64,000 nt of DNA from Desulfobacula sp964408295 (GTDB lineage: Bacteria > Desulfobacterota > Desulfobacteria > Desulfobacterales > Desulfobacteraceae), in contig CAYOYY010000011.1 of NCBI GenBank assembly GCA_964408295.1, forward strand, positions 9,405-73,404, read 5' to 3'. Below the pieces are notes generated by a model that made no database searches, had not been told where the DNA came from, and saw only the letters and a list, made by a program, of their open reading frames with translations. The position numbers were made by a program, and so were the translations under genes. Each line of letters starts with the position of its first letter. Positions within the stretch are counted from its first letter, which is position 1. Below, in pieces: positions 35,244 through 44,582 of the stretch.

Positions 35244-37361
35244 TCAGAATTCAAACTGCACCCCGCCATATACAACAGTTCCGGGATTAGGGTAGTCCAG
35301 ACGCTCCCAGTTTTTTACATTTGTGATATTTTCAATGGCAAGTAAAAATTTTGTGGAAACTCCATGTATCATGTCCAGTGCATAACCCAGTCTGAGATTA
35401 TGGGTTGTATAACCTCCAAGATAGGTCATGGGTTCATATTCAGGTTTTGTGTCTGTCACCTGGGGAGGCACGGCAGGAGCACCGCCTGCAAACCTTTTCC
35501 CAATATATCTTGTCTGCCATTCAGCAGTGAAACCTCTGAACGGGCCGGCCCTGAACGTAAGATTGAAAAGATGTGTCGGTGAATTGGCAAGCTTGGTTTC
35601 ATTATATAGCTTTTCAATCAGCTTATCACCGTGTTTTTTTGTATGTTCCCAGGTATAGCTGCACTCAATTTCAAACACAGGACTCAACAGGTATTTACCT
35701 GACACCTCAAGCCCACTGACATGAACATTGTCGACATTATATGTAGGCGGATAGGAAACAGGGAATAATTCTATATAGTCTTCAATATCCTGATAAAACA
35801 GGTTCACATGATATGCGAATCTGTCTGACACCTTTCTGATTCCCAGTTCATAGTCCCAGCCTTTCACAGGCTTTAATTCTCCGATAAGACTGCGCCATGC
35901 CTGTTTATACTGGTCCGGAATAATGGAAGCCGGTGCACCGGGCGGCTGGTTGATTCCATAGTATGCCCTTAAAACTGCCCTTCCGGCAAAGGAAATAAAA
36001 TTATAATTGCTGTACCATCTGTATTGATCTGCCATGGTCGGAGCCTTGAAAATCCTTCCTCCACTGAAATACAAAAGGCAATCATCATCAGGCTTAAAGG
36101 ACAGAGTATAGCGGGGAGACCACTGATGGGCACTGGTACTGCTCTCAAACTGTGGATCAAAATTTTTTATTGTGTTTTTGAAACTGTCATAACGGATACC
36201 GGCTTTCATGTTCACCTTTGAAAAAATATCCCAGGAATCTTCAAAAAAGAACCCGCCCAGATTCTGGCTGAAATCAACATGTTGCGTTCCCTGGTTGTAA
36301 TATTCCCAGTCAGATTCTGCTTTTCCGCGTGCATATTCTCCGCCGAGACTCATGGTATGACTGCCGAAACTGTGATGAAACACAAGTTTTGCCGCAGGCG
36401 TGGTGAAATCTGATGTATAATCAGAAACATCTCCGGCTGACCATGTTATCTTTTCAGGATCGCTGTCCCTTTTCTGATCTGTATATGAGACAGCAAGATC
36501 AAACAATCCGGACTGATAAACAATCTGTGTGCCTGCATTATCAAGTGTGAAACTGCTTCCTGGTGCATAATCCCTTGATTCGCTCCAGATATTCCATGCC
36601 ACACGGTCATCCAGCACATATCCTTCGTTTTTGTGATATCCATATCCTGAAAAAATTATTCTGCCTGAATCTCCAAGATCAATTCCCATATTTACAAACC
36701 CGTTTGAATCTTCAAGGCTGCTGTTTTCAAGATAACCATTATTTTTATGGTATGAGCCTCCGGCTACCCAGTCAATCTGTCCGTGTGTGCCTGAATTCAC
36801 AGCCATGAGCTTCCGGTCATCAAACCGGCCGCAGGACATTTTCAATCCTGATCTTATTTTTCTACTGCCTTTTCTGGTTATTATGTTTACGGTGCCGGCC
36901 AGGGTGTTGCCATATGCAGCAGAACCCGGCCCTCCTGTCACTTCGATCTTTTCCACAGCTTCATCAGGAATGGTTTCCCATTCAAAGGAACGGGCATAAT
37001 ACCTGCCCATCTGCCCCACGGGCATTCCATTGATGAGAATCCTCATGCTCTGATCATCCATTCCCCGCAAAAACACTTTTTTGCCATAGGATGAATTCTC
37101 AAGAAAAATCAGCCCGCCACCTTTTAACAGGTCTGTAACATCATTGACCTGTCCGGCATCCATTCCTGCTGCCGGACATACTGCCCTGGTTGTAACTGTT
37201 TTTTCCAGCAGAGTTTCTGATGACGGTTTTTCTGTCTGTTTTCCTGAAACCGTAATTGAGGGCAGAGTTGTCATGGTATCGTCCTGGCGTGCAAAACAGG
37301 TCTCACACATGCAGGCTGTGAAAATCACAAACAAAACAAAAACAATACTTAATTTTTTCAT
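35244..37361 (-). CDS. TonB-dependent outer-membrane receptor
   Basis: A ~705-residue receptor. A Sec signal (MKKLSIVFVLFVIFTACMCE) is followed by a TonB-box-like TTLPSITVSG. The plug domain has VFLRGMDDQSMRILINGMPV and EKIEVTGGPGSAAYGNTLAGTVNIITR. The 22-stranded barrel ends in VQFEF with terminal Phe. The ATG at 37361 is preferred over one 45 bases upstream because GGAAAG precedes it. The ligand is a large chelate, for example a siderophore, corrinoid or other metallophore; the sequence does not say which. Confidence 0.92.
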   Translation of the reverse strand: MKKLSIVFVLFVIFTACMCETCFARQDDTMTTLPSITVSGKQTEKPSSETLLEKTVTTRAVCPAAGMDAGQVNDVTDLLKGGGLIFLENSSYGKKVFLRGMDDQSMRILINGMPVGQMGRYYARSFEWETIPDEAVEKIEVTGGPGSAAYGNTLAGTVNIITRKGSRKIRSGLKMSCGRFDDRKLMAVNSGTHGQIDWVAGGSYHKNNGYLENSSLEDSNGFVNMGIDLGDSGRIIFSGYGYHKNEGYVLDDRVAWNIWSESRDYAPGSSFTLDNAGTQIVYQSGLFDLAVSYTDQKRDSDPEKITWSAGDVSDYTSDFTTPAAKLVFHHSFGSHTMSLGGEYARGKAESDWEYYNQGTQHVDFSQNLGGFFFEDSWDIFSKVNMKAGIRYDSFKNTIKNFDPQFESSTSAHQWSPRYTLSFKPDDDCLLYFSGGRIFKAPTMADQYRWYSNYNFISFAGRAVLRAYYGINQPPGAPASIIPDQYKQAWRSLIGELKPVKGWDYELGIRKVSDRFAYHVNLFYQDIEDYIELFPVSYPPTYNVDNVHVSGLEVSGKYLLSPVFEIECSYTWEHTKKHGDKLIEKLYNETKLANSPTHLFNLTFRAGPFRGFTAEWQTRYIGKRFAGGAPAVPPQVTDTKPEYEPMTYLGGYTTHNLRLGYALDMIHGVSTKFLLAIENITNVKNWERLDYPNPGTVVYGGVQFEF

Positions 37362-37492
37362 TATCTTTCCATCATTTAACAGGTTATCTGACAATTTGTC
37401 AGGCAACGGCCCCGGGATTGACGGAAAAATACTGCAGTGTTATAAAAATCTGTGATGCAGCATTCCTCCTTCCCGGGGGGCTTCATCAAATC

Positions 37493-37531
37493 AAGGCAGC
37501 CTGTGAACCCTGGCCGGTGAAAGGCTGCCTT
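37493..37531 (-). other. Intercistronic hairpin upstream of the TonB receptor gene
   Basis: In the 186-base gap between the binding-protein and TonB-receptor genes, AAGGCAGCC pairs perfectly with GGCTGCCTT around a 21-base loop. No T-run follows, so it is not a simple terminator. A second GC-rich complementarity (CCCGGGA with TCCCGGG) lies further downstream. It may set receptor expression relative to the transporter by mRNA processing or partial termination. Confidence 0.45.
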
Positions 37532-37547
37532 CTTAAAATATCAGGCC

Positions 37548-38660
37548 TCAGTCATCATGGCCTGATTCAGGAATGAATAAGGGCTTGTGCACCAGTTCCC
37601 CGTAAGTTTTCTTCATTGCATCATAAACAGGTTTCCCCACAAAAAAAGTATATATTTCATCTGCTCTGGCACCGGGGTCAATGTCAGCAAATCCTTCAGG
37701 GTAAAGCACTTTTCCTGCGGCATAAGCATCGCATAGCGCAGTTCCTATATTGGTTGCATACCAGTTAAAGGGCAGAAGGGTAAAAACACGTCCGCCTGAA
37801 AACGCCTTTAATGCTTTATAATATTCAGGCTTTTTGCGAAAATCCTCAGCTATCAGGTTCAGGCCGCCTCCATCTATGAAAATCACATCCGGATTCAGTC
37901 TCAAAAGCATTTCCCTGTCAAGAAACACATGGGTACCTGCGCTTGGTGGGATTCTGCCTGCTGCATTTCTGGCTGAAATCCATTCAAGCGGGACATAATT
38001 GTGTTCTGAACTTCCAATGCCATGGGCTCCGCGATAACCTATACCTCCGACATAAGCCTCAGGTTTCCTGGTTTCACATATGCCGGAACTGCGCCTGCCA
38101 AGATCATGCCTTAAAGACTCAATATAGTTTATAACAGCCATGGCCCGCTTTTCCCGGTTCAGGATTTTTCCTGCAATGCGCAGTGCATCATATACTTTCA
38201 CATCAAAGGTGGCAAAAGCCCCATAGGTAAGAACAACCACAGGAACACCAAGAGTTTTCTGCACCTGATCTGCCAGGCCTGCTTTCATATAGGTGATGAA
38301 AATCACCTGGGGGTTCAGTGAAACAAGTGCCTCCATATCAGGCTTTCTGTTAATGCTCACAGGGCCGCCAGGGCCGCAGCGCGGCAGTCTGGAAAGTTCA
38401 GGATGTGCAATCCAGTAAGGCCTCCCTTGAGGGTGTTTTTTTTCCATCTCCTCAACACCCGCAAGTTTTGATTCAGCCTCAAGATAAACTATCAGGCGCA
38501 AAGCCCCAGGCCCTATGCAGACAATCCGTTCAGGATCAAAAGGCGCTGCCACATACCGCCCTGCCATGTCCTTAAGATTTATTGTACCGGCACCAGCACA
38601 TGAAACAGACAGGCTAAGGCAGATGCAGGCCCAGAATAATGTCTTTAAAAAAATCTTCAT
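37548..38660 (-). CDS. Periplasmic iron-chelate-type ABC substrate-binding protein
   Basis: A ~370-residue FecB/BtuF-type binding protein. It has a signal peptide (MKIFLKTLFWACICLSLSVSC, with a possible lipobox-like end). The first lobe has DMAGRYVAAPFDPERIVCIGPGALRLIVYL and the second GGRVFTLLPFNWYATNIGTA. GAGGG seven bases upstream supports the ATG at 38660; an ATG at 38681 overlapping the ATPase stop is the alternative. The central GIGYRGAHGIGSSEHNY segment is seen in relatives from anaerobes. Ligand identity is unknown. Confidence 0.87.
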   Translation of the reverse strand: MKIFLKTLFWACICLSLSVSCAGAGTINLKDMAGRYVAAPFDPERIVCIGPGALRLIVYLEAESKLAGVEEMEKKHPQGRPYWIAHPELSRLPRCGPGGPVSINRKPDMEALVSLNPQVIFITYMKAGLADQVQKTLGVPVVVLTYGAFATFDVKVYDALRIAGKILNREKRAMAVINYIESLRHDLGRRSSGICETRKPEAYVGGIGYRGAHGIGSSEHNYVPLEWISARNAAGRIPPSAGTHVFLDREMLLRLNPDVIFIDGGGLNLIAEDFRKKPEYYKALKAFSGGRVFTLLPFNWYATNIGTALCDAYAAGKVLYPEGFADIDPGARADEIYTFFVGKPVYDAMKKTYGELVHKPLFIPESGHDD

Positions 38661-38677
38661 AAATTTTCCCTCATCTT

Positions 38678-39430
38678 TCATAACGGAACAGCCACCCTGT
38701 GGCCGTTTATCTTTTTCAGCACCACATCAACACCATAAATCTGCCTGATCATTTCCTCAGATATGCATTCTGAGGCAGACAGGGAATGTATGCGATGGTT
38801 CTTTAAAAAAAGAAAAAAATCACCAAACCTCATGGCGATATTGATATCATGAATTACAATCACAGCGGTAAGACCGCGGCCTGTGACCACCCTGCGGATC
38901 AGACCCATGACCTCAAGCTGATTTTTCAGATCCAGGCTGCTTGTGGGCTCGTCAAGAAGAAGGACAGAAGGTGACTGGGCAAGAGCACGTGCTATGGCCA
39001 CTTTCTGCACTTCACCGCCGCTCAGGCTGCTGACCGGACGCATTGCAAGGTCTCCAATACCGATCTGATCAATAATCTTTTCAACAAGATCGTAATCCCT
39101 GGCTGTAAGCGCCCATTTTATATGGGGTTTGCGCCCCATCAGCACTGTCTCAAAAACACTCATGCGTGTTTCAGGATGTTTCTGCGCTACGTATCCCATG
39201 TGACGTGCCACATCGTTTCTGGACATGCGGAAAATATCCTCTTCCTCAACCATTACTGATCCTGTTTCAGATTTTAAAATACGGTTAAGACATTTGAGTA
39301 AAGTTGATTTACCAGCCCCGTTCATGCCCAGGACACACAGAATCTGACCTTTATCCAGGGAAAAGGTAACATTGGTCAGAACAGGATGGCTATTATATGA
39401 AAAACAGATGTCAGCTACCCTGAATATCAC
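38678..39430 (-). CDS. Iron-chelate-type ABC transporter ATPase
   Basis: A ~250-residue FepC/BtuD-type ATPase. Walker A is GMNGAGKST, the signature is SLSGGEVQKVAIARA and Walker B is VLLLDEPTSSLD, with the conserved switch His in VIHD. The GTG at 39430 overlaps the permease stop and has AGGGGG at good spacing; the much longer upstream reading is rejected because it would overlap the permease by 160 bases. It pairs with the permease upstream. Confidence 0.92.
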   Translation of the reverse strand: MIFRVADICFSYNSHPVLTNVTFSLDKGQILCVLGMNGAGKSTLLKCLNRILKSETGSVMVEEEDIFRMSRNDVARHMGYVAQKHPETRMSVFETVLMGRKPHIKWALTARDYDLVEKIIDQIGIGDLAMRPVSSLSGGEVQKVAIARALAQSPSVLLLDEPTSSLDLKNQLEVMGLIRRVVTGRGLTAVIVIHDINIAMRFGDFFLFLKNHRIHSLSASECISEEMIRQIYGVDVVLKKINGHRVAVPL

Positions 39431-40476
39431 CTGTACCCCCTGACAAGCAGATAAAGAAATACCGGTGCACCTGCAAAAGAGGTGATGACACCAACCGGCA
39501 GAGCCCCTGACCCGATGAATATACGCCCGAATGTATCTGCGCCCAGCAGGAGCAAAGCGCCAAGAACCGCAGAAAACGGAACCAGAAAACAATGATCATC
39601 ACCTGCCACCAGTCTTGCCATATGCGGAGCAATCAGCCCGACAAATGCTATTATGCCAAGAAAAGCCGTGGCCATTGAAGCAATCAGGGCTGCTGCAACC
39701 ATACCTGATATCCTGATTCTGTCCACATTAACTCCAAGCCCTCTGGCTGATTCATCGCCTGAAGCCATTGCATTCAGATCCCATCTTAAAACAGTCAGAA
39801 ACAAAGACCCTGCAACAACTACCGCGGTTAAAAGCCATATTTCCTTCCACCCGGCTCTTGCCACATCTCCGAATGTCCAGAAAACCACCATTGCAAGCTG
39901 TGTTTCAGAAGCGAGATACTGCATCAGTATCGTGGCCGAAGAAAAAAGAGCAGACAATGCCACACCTGCAAGTATTATGGTTTCAGGGGAAAATTTTTTC
40001 AAACCCGACAAAAGCAGAATTACAAAAGTGGCAGCCATTGCTCCGCTGAAGGCAGCCATGGTTGTGGAAATCACATTGCCGCCAAACCCCACAATGGACA
40101 GAGCAGCACCAAAGGCAGCCCCATGGCTGATTCCAAGCGTGGAAGGAGAACCAAGTGGATTTTTCAGCAATGACTGTATGGCCAGCCCTGAAATGGAAAG
40201 CCCCCACCCGCATACAAGTGCGGCAACAACTCGCGGTAGCCTGATTTCTTTTATAACAACATTGCAGGATCCGGTGATTTCTCCCATAAGAACCCCAATC
40301 AGTTTTTTCGCTGTGATTTCATATGAACCATGGGTAACCGCATAAATTCCAAGCACCAGAACAGCACAGGCCAGCACCATCAGAACAGACATTCTGGTGC
40401 GCACATGGCTCAGATAAATTTCCGTGATTCCGGGCACTGCAGGCTCAAAAATTTTCCTGTGACAGCCAGATATCAT
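39427..40476 (-). CDS. FecCD-family ABC transporter permease
   Basis: A 349-residue inner-membrane permease with about ten helices. Family blocks are IRLPRVVAALVCGWGLSISGLAIQSLLKNPLGSPSTLGISHGAAFGA near the N-terminal third and FLGIIAFVGLIAPHMARLVAGDDH near the C-terminus, with the RGYR end. It forms the homodimeric channel for iron-chelate, cobalamin or similar uptake. It is the first gene of the operon and follows the structured leader at 40494-40657. AGGAGAAAG precedes the ATG. Confidence 0.94.
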   Translation of the reverse strand: MISGCHRKIFEPAVPGITEIYLSHVRTRMSVLMVLACAVLVLGIYAVTHGSYEITAKKLIGVLMGEITGSCNVVIKEIRLPRVVAALVCGWGLSISGLAIQSLLKNPLGSPSTLGISHGAAFGAALSIVGFGGNVISTTMAAFSGAMAATFVILLLSGLKKFSPETIILAGVALSALFSSATILMQYLASETQLAMVVFWTFGDVARAGWKEIWLLTAVVVAGSLFLTVLRWDLNAMASGDESARGLGVNVDRIRISGMVAAALIASMATAFLGIIAFVGLIAPHMARLVAGDDHCFLVPFSAVLGALLLLGADTFGRIFIGSGALPVGVITSFAGAPVFLYLLVRGYR

Positions 40477-40493
40477 TGCCTTTCTCCTGAAAA

Positions 40494-40657
40494 TAAAAAA
40501 AGGCCACGAAGGAACACTCCCGATTCACAGGAAATGTCAGCCTTCGAGGCCTTTTTTATATTATATCATTAAGCTGCGCGCCCCAGGGTATCTGAGGTTC
40601 TGCAGCGGATTTTATTGTTCAGGCAGCTTCTGCTGCCAATTTTCCTGCACGCTACTT
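40494..40657 (-). promoter_or_regulatory. Structured 5' leader with terminator upstream of the FecCD operon (riboswitch candidate)
   Basis: Read on the minus strand, AAGTAGCGTGC (40657-40647) can pair with GCGCGCAGCTT (40581-40571), enclosing two hairpins: a perfect GGCAGC-AGAA-GCTGCC (40637-40622) and CCTCAG/CTGGGG (40597-40581). A strong terminator follows (arms at 40557-40540 and 40512-40495, one mismatch, then seven Ts). It ends about 10 bases before the permease ribosome site. This is the layout of a transcription-terminating riboswitch. I do not recognise the B12, TPP, FMN, SAM, glycine or Ni/Co consensus. The rest of 40658-40834 shows no gene. Confidence 0.5.
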
Positions 40658-40834
40658 GATCAATATCCAAAAGTCAATATTTTTTTAAGACAAGACAGGC
40701 CTCTTTGTAAATTGCCGGGTGTACCAAATATTTCAAGACAAATCTGTGTTTATGGTGTATTCTGTATTTTTGAACTTTTTGAAAAAACAGAAGCAGAACT
40801 ATTATGACCAACATAAATATTACAGGATAATCAA

Positions 40835-42067
40835 ATGTCAGATACATTATTCATACAATTTTACACAAAAACCGCAAGCGGGTGGTTTGACCTTTGCAAT
40901 GGATTTTCAGACACATGGGACATGTGCAGCAGCAAAGGGGACTTTCTGTGGATGGAGCACGAAAAAAACAATGACAAGTGGTATGATGAAGAAATTTACC
41001 AGGACAGGCCCCTGCCCATTAACAAAGGCAAAGTATATGTAAGCGCAAGCTATGTGAATCATCTTTTTCAGGCCTACACATGGGCAACCCGGTATCCTGA
41101 TATTGATTTCATTGTGGGCGGGCCTGTGGCAGCGGAAAGGTGTGTGACCCCAGGCCAGTGGAATTCAGTGCATTTCAGACTGGAAAAGCCCCTGCCTTCA
41201 AATCTGCGCATTACAGGCCAGAGTGTGGAGGATATTTTCAATATCAGCAATTTTTCAGGAAAATGGAAACTTGAACTTCCTCATGGAATCCCGGATAACA
41301 GCAGGATCTATTTTTCATACACACTTGAAAACATGTGTTATTGGAAAAAATGCCCTTTTTGCTCCATTGCGCAGCACACAATGGAGCATTTCAGGAAAAG
41401 AAAAAATATCGGCCTTGAATTCAGGGACCTTGATTTTGCCGGCCATAAAATCGTCAGGCTCAATACAGGTTCCATTACTCCTGAAAACATAAAACAGATT
41501 CTGCCCAGACTTCCTGTTGCAGATGACATGGAATACAGATTTTTCATGAGAGCGGCAAAAGCGGAAGCCAACGCCCTTAAACAGGTGATAGACGAGCTTG
41601 ACGGCCGTCTGCCGGACTGTACGTTAGGGTTTGGAATCGAGTTTCCGTCAAACCGCCTGTGGCAATATCTCAACAAGGGAACAAGAATGGAAGAAGTGGT
41701 TAAGACCCTTGAACTGTGCTGCACAAGCGGACTGAAGGTAAATGCCAACATGATTTTAGGCTGGAACAACCTGATCGAGCAGGATTTAAAAGAGCTTGAA
41801 TATTTCATGGATATCCTTTCAAGCGATGCTGTAACAACAATCCAGCTCAGATGGCTTTTTGCCCATCCTTATACAAAAATCCATGATGATTATGAAGGGG
41901 TTGAAAATTCAATCAAGTTAGGGCCTTTTGACTGCGGATTCAATGTAAGGGTAAATGAAGAACAAAAACAGCTCAATCTTGCAGCAGCAAATATCATAAA
42001 GGAAAAATGCCGTTTAAAAAACATCAAGCTTGAAGGCTATAAAAACCTTGCCAAGGGCCTGTTTTAA
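40835..42067 (+). CDS. Radical SAM protein with CX4CX2C cluster motif
   Basis: A 410-residue radical SAM-type protein. The cluster-binding segment is CYWKKCPFC with C168, C173 and C176, a CX4CX2C spacing instead of the usual CX3CX2C. The first ~150 residues look like a degenerate Rossmann or B12-binding-type domain (YVNHLFQAYTWATRYPDIDFIVGGP). The following TIM-barrel-like region has FGIEFPSNRLWQYLNKGT and NANMILGWNN. Similar proteins are usually annotated only as radical SAM. It may be the first gene of the rightward signalling cluster, with a 91-base gap to the GAF gene. Confidence 0.8.
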   Translation: MSDTLFIQFYTKTASGWFDLCNGFSDTWDMCSSKGDFLWMEHEKNNDKWYDEEIYQDRPLPINKGKVYVSASYVNHLFQAYTWATRYPDIDFIVGGPVAAERCVTPGQWNSVHFRLEKPLPSNLRITGQSVEDIFNISNFSGKWKLELPHGIPDNSRIYFSYTLENMCYWKKCPFCSIAQHTMEHFRKRKNIGLEFRDLDFAGHKIVRLNTGSITPENIKQILPRLPVADDMEYRFFMRAAKAEANALKQVIDELDGRLPDCTLGFGIEFPSNRLWQYLNKGTRMEEVVKTLELCCTSGLKVNANMILGWNNLIEQDLKELEYFMDILSSDAVTTIQLRWLFAHPYTKIHDDYEGVENSIKLGPFDCGFNVRVNEEQKQLNLAAANIIKEKCRLKNIKLEGYKNLAKGLF

Positions 42068-42158
42068 TTACTAAGATATTGACTCGGGCAATGCCGTGCT
42101 TATTTTATATAGATATGCCGTTCAGACATGAATATTTTTCATACAGGAAAAAACAGCA

Positions 42159-44507
42159 ATGAAAGACATATTTGATATCAAATTCAGATCAAAGGTAAGC
42201 CTTGTGCCGCTTTTAGATTTCTGGGAGGAAAAGCTTGCACCACAGTGTCATCACATGGCCCGCATGTTCAATGAACTGAAACAGAAAATCAGCCGGAATC
42301 CGGCAATCAGCGGAGATATTGATGACATAGGCATATTGAACGAATATTATGATATTTTAAAGCCCCTGATGACTGCTGTTTTTTCCCCTGCCTCGTTTAG
42401 CAGTGAAATTGCAGGCGCATTAACCCCCTGCACATTTGAGCCCTTTTATGTAACTCCCATGTTCCAGAAACTGTTCATTGACAATGACAGATTCATGAAA
42501 GGAAGCTTCAGGCAGGATAATGAGCCTGTAAAAGACGGGAAGCTTCTGAGGATATATTTTCTGGTGCTCAGCCGGGTTTACGGCATAAGTGTTCAGGGGC
42601 TCAACAATGCAACCACCCGTATAGTAACTGATGAAGCAACAGGGCTTGACAGATATTATAGTATTGTTCCTGATTTCCAGTTTGTGACAATAACTCCGCC
42701 TGAAGATGCAAAAACCCTGTCAGACGAGGCAAGGGCTGAAATTACGGACAATATGACAGACATAAAGGTTCTGGGAAAATATATTGACCTGAACCGTTTT
42801 GAATTTACAGGGTTTACAATTGTAAGGGCTCTGGATGTCACAGAATCTGAAGTCATTTCAGCTCTTGAAAGAGATCTTATTGATCATCAGTCCATATTTT
42901 CCGCCGAAGGCATAGAGCTTCTGGAATCAAGGCTAAGGGTGCTTCTGGGCAGAAAGGACATAGACATAGGAATCGGAGCCATTCACGGCGAACAAATCAT
43001 GATACTTAAAAACGACTGTGAATCCAATGTCAATTGTCTTTTTGCAAATTCACACCATATTGATCTCAATGATATAAAGGATTCCGTGTGGGTGGAAGCT
43101 GTTGAAAAGAACAGTATCCTGCGTATACCTGATCTTGGGGCCAAAAAGGATCTGTCCCCTGCAGAACAGCATGTGGTTGACATAGGAGTCAGATCAATGC
43201 TGATTTCCCCTCTTTCATATCAGGATCAGATCATTGGAATACTTGAGATTTTTTCACGCACAACCAATGATTTCGGCCCTGTTGAAATTCTTCTGCTTGA
43301 ACAGGTAACTCCTGTTTTTTCTGCTGCCCTTAAAAGAGGGCTGGATGAATTGGAGAAAACAGTTCAGGCCATTATCAAGGAAAAATGCACGGCAGTGCAC
43401 CCGTCTGTGGAATGGCGGTTTGAACAGGCAGCAGTGCGCCACATGGAAAGGCTGCGCCAGGGAAAAAATTCTGAAATGGAGCCAATTGTATTTAAAGGAG
43501 TTATCCCGTTCTTTGGCCAGTCAGATGTCAGGGGATCGTCATATGCCAGGAACAGGGGCATACAGCAGGACCTGATACGTCAGCTGACCCTTGCGCACAG
43601 AATAATGGACATTGCAGCAAAAAAAAGGCAGTGGCCCATTTTAGAAGAATACAGGCACAGGATAGAAACAAAGCTTGAAACCCTTTCTCAGGGCATCAAT
43701 TCAGGAGATGAAAGCACTGTGGCCTCGTTCCTGACCCAGGAAGTTGCCTCCACGTTCAAAGAGCTCAGTGCTCTTGACGCTGAAACTGCCCGTGCAATTG
43801 AAGATTACAACAATGCGCTTGATCCTGAGCTTGGAATAGTCTATGACAAGAGAAAGGAGTACGAAGCAAGCGTATTCACGCTGAATAAAGCTTTGTCAGC
43901 CTATCTGACAAAGGAAAACGACAAGCTTCAGCAGACATTTCCCCATTATTTTGAAAAACGTCAGACAGACGGGGTCGACTACATGATATACATCGGCGCC
44001 TCCATGAGAAAAAGTCAGGAGCTTGCACCCTTTCACATCAAAAACATGACCCTGTGGCAGCTTATGCTGGCCTGCGGCCTTGCCTGGCACGGGGAAAAAA
44101 CAAAACCCCAGCTTAAAGTACCGCTTGATACCTGCCATCTCATACTCGTGAACCATTCCCCCCTTTCCATACGTTTCCGTTTTGATGAAAAAAGATTTGA
44201 TGTTGACGGTGCATATGATGTACGCCAGGAAATCATAAAATCCAGGCTGGACAAGGCCATTGTAAAAGGCACCAGGGAGCGCCTGACACAGCCGGCCAGG
44301 ATAGCCATTGTATATTCAAGGCCGGATGAGGGGGAGCAGATAAAGGAACATATTGCATTTCTCATAAACCAGGGCAAACTCAATGATGATCTTGAATTTC
44401 TTGATCTGGATGAGATGCCTGAAGTAAGAGGCCTTAAAGCCCTCAGGGTGGGAATCAACCTTGAATCGGAAACTGCCGGCAAAATTATTGAGATGAAAGC
44501 AGGGTAA
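42159..44507 (+). CDS. Large GAF-domain protein of unknown function
   Basis: A 782-residue cytoplasmic protein. A helical N-terminal part (about 1-240) precedes a GAF-like region (about 250-390, ending LISPLSYQDQIIGILEIFSRT). The remaining ~390 residues are mostly helical with no recognised catalytic motif; they contain a conserved-looking FFGQSDVRGSS and a C-terminal alpha/beta part (ARIAIVYSRPDEGEQIKEHI). It lies 75 bases before the cyclase gene, so it is a likely sensor or regulator for that enzyme. The GAF ligand is unknown. Confidence 0.8.
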   Translation: MKDIFDIKFRSKVSLVPLLDFWEEKLAPQCHHMARMFNELKQKISRNPAISGDIDDIGILNEYYDILKPLMTAVFSPASFSSEIAGALTPCTFEPFYVTPMFQKLFIDNDRFMKGSFRQDNEPVKDGKLLRIYFLVLSRVYGISVQGLNNATTRIVTDEATGLDRYYSIVPDFQFVTITPPEDAKTLSDEARAEITDNMTDIKVLGKYIDLNRFEFTGFTIVRALDVTESEVISALERDLIDHQSIFSAEGIELLESRLRVLLGRKDIDIGIGAIHGEQIMILKNDCESNVNCLFANSHHIDLNDIKDSVWVEAVEKNSILRIPDLGAKKDLSPAEQHVVDIGVRSMLISPLSYQDQIIGILEIFSRTTNDFGPVEILLLEQVTPVFSAALKRGLDELEKTVQAIIKEKCTAVHPSVEWRFEQAAVRHMERLRQGKNSEMEPIVFKGVIPFFGQSDVRGSSYARNRGIQQDLIRQLTLAHRIMDIAAKKRQWPILEEYRHRIETKLETLSQGINSGDESTVASFLTQEVASTFKELSALDAETARAIEDYNNALDPELGIVYDKRKEYEASVFTLNKALSAYLTKENDKLQQTFPHYFEKRQTDGVDYMIYIGASMRKSQELAPFHIKNMTLWQLMLACGLAWHGEKTKPQLKVPLDTCHLILVNHSPLSIRFRFDEKRFDVDGAYDVRQEIIKSRLDKAIVKGTRERLTQPARIAIVYSRPDEGEQIKEHIAFLINQGKLNDDLEFLDLDEMPEVRGLKALRVGINLESETAGKIIEMKAG

Positions 44508-44582
44508 ACAGGCCCTGTCTGCTGCTCTGTGTAAGTTTTTTCTGCCCGGCCCCGACCCATATGATATAAATACATTGCATAC

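Noticed and set aside
39431..39592. An N-terminal extension of 54 residues on the iron-chelate ATPase
   Set aside because: It overlaps the permease gene, looks nothing like ABC ATPases and has a worse start than the GTG at 39430.
40494..40657. Cobalamin riboswitch call for the FecCD leader
   Set aside because: The conserved B12-box and core GCAACTG-type segments are not present, so only an unnamed candidate is reported.
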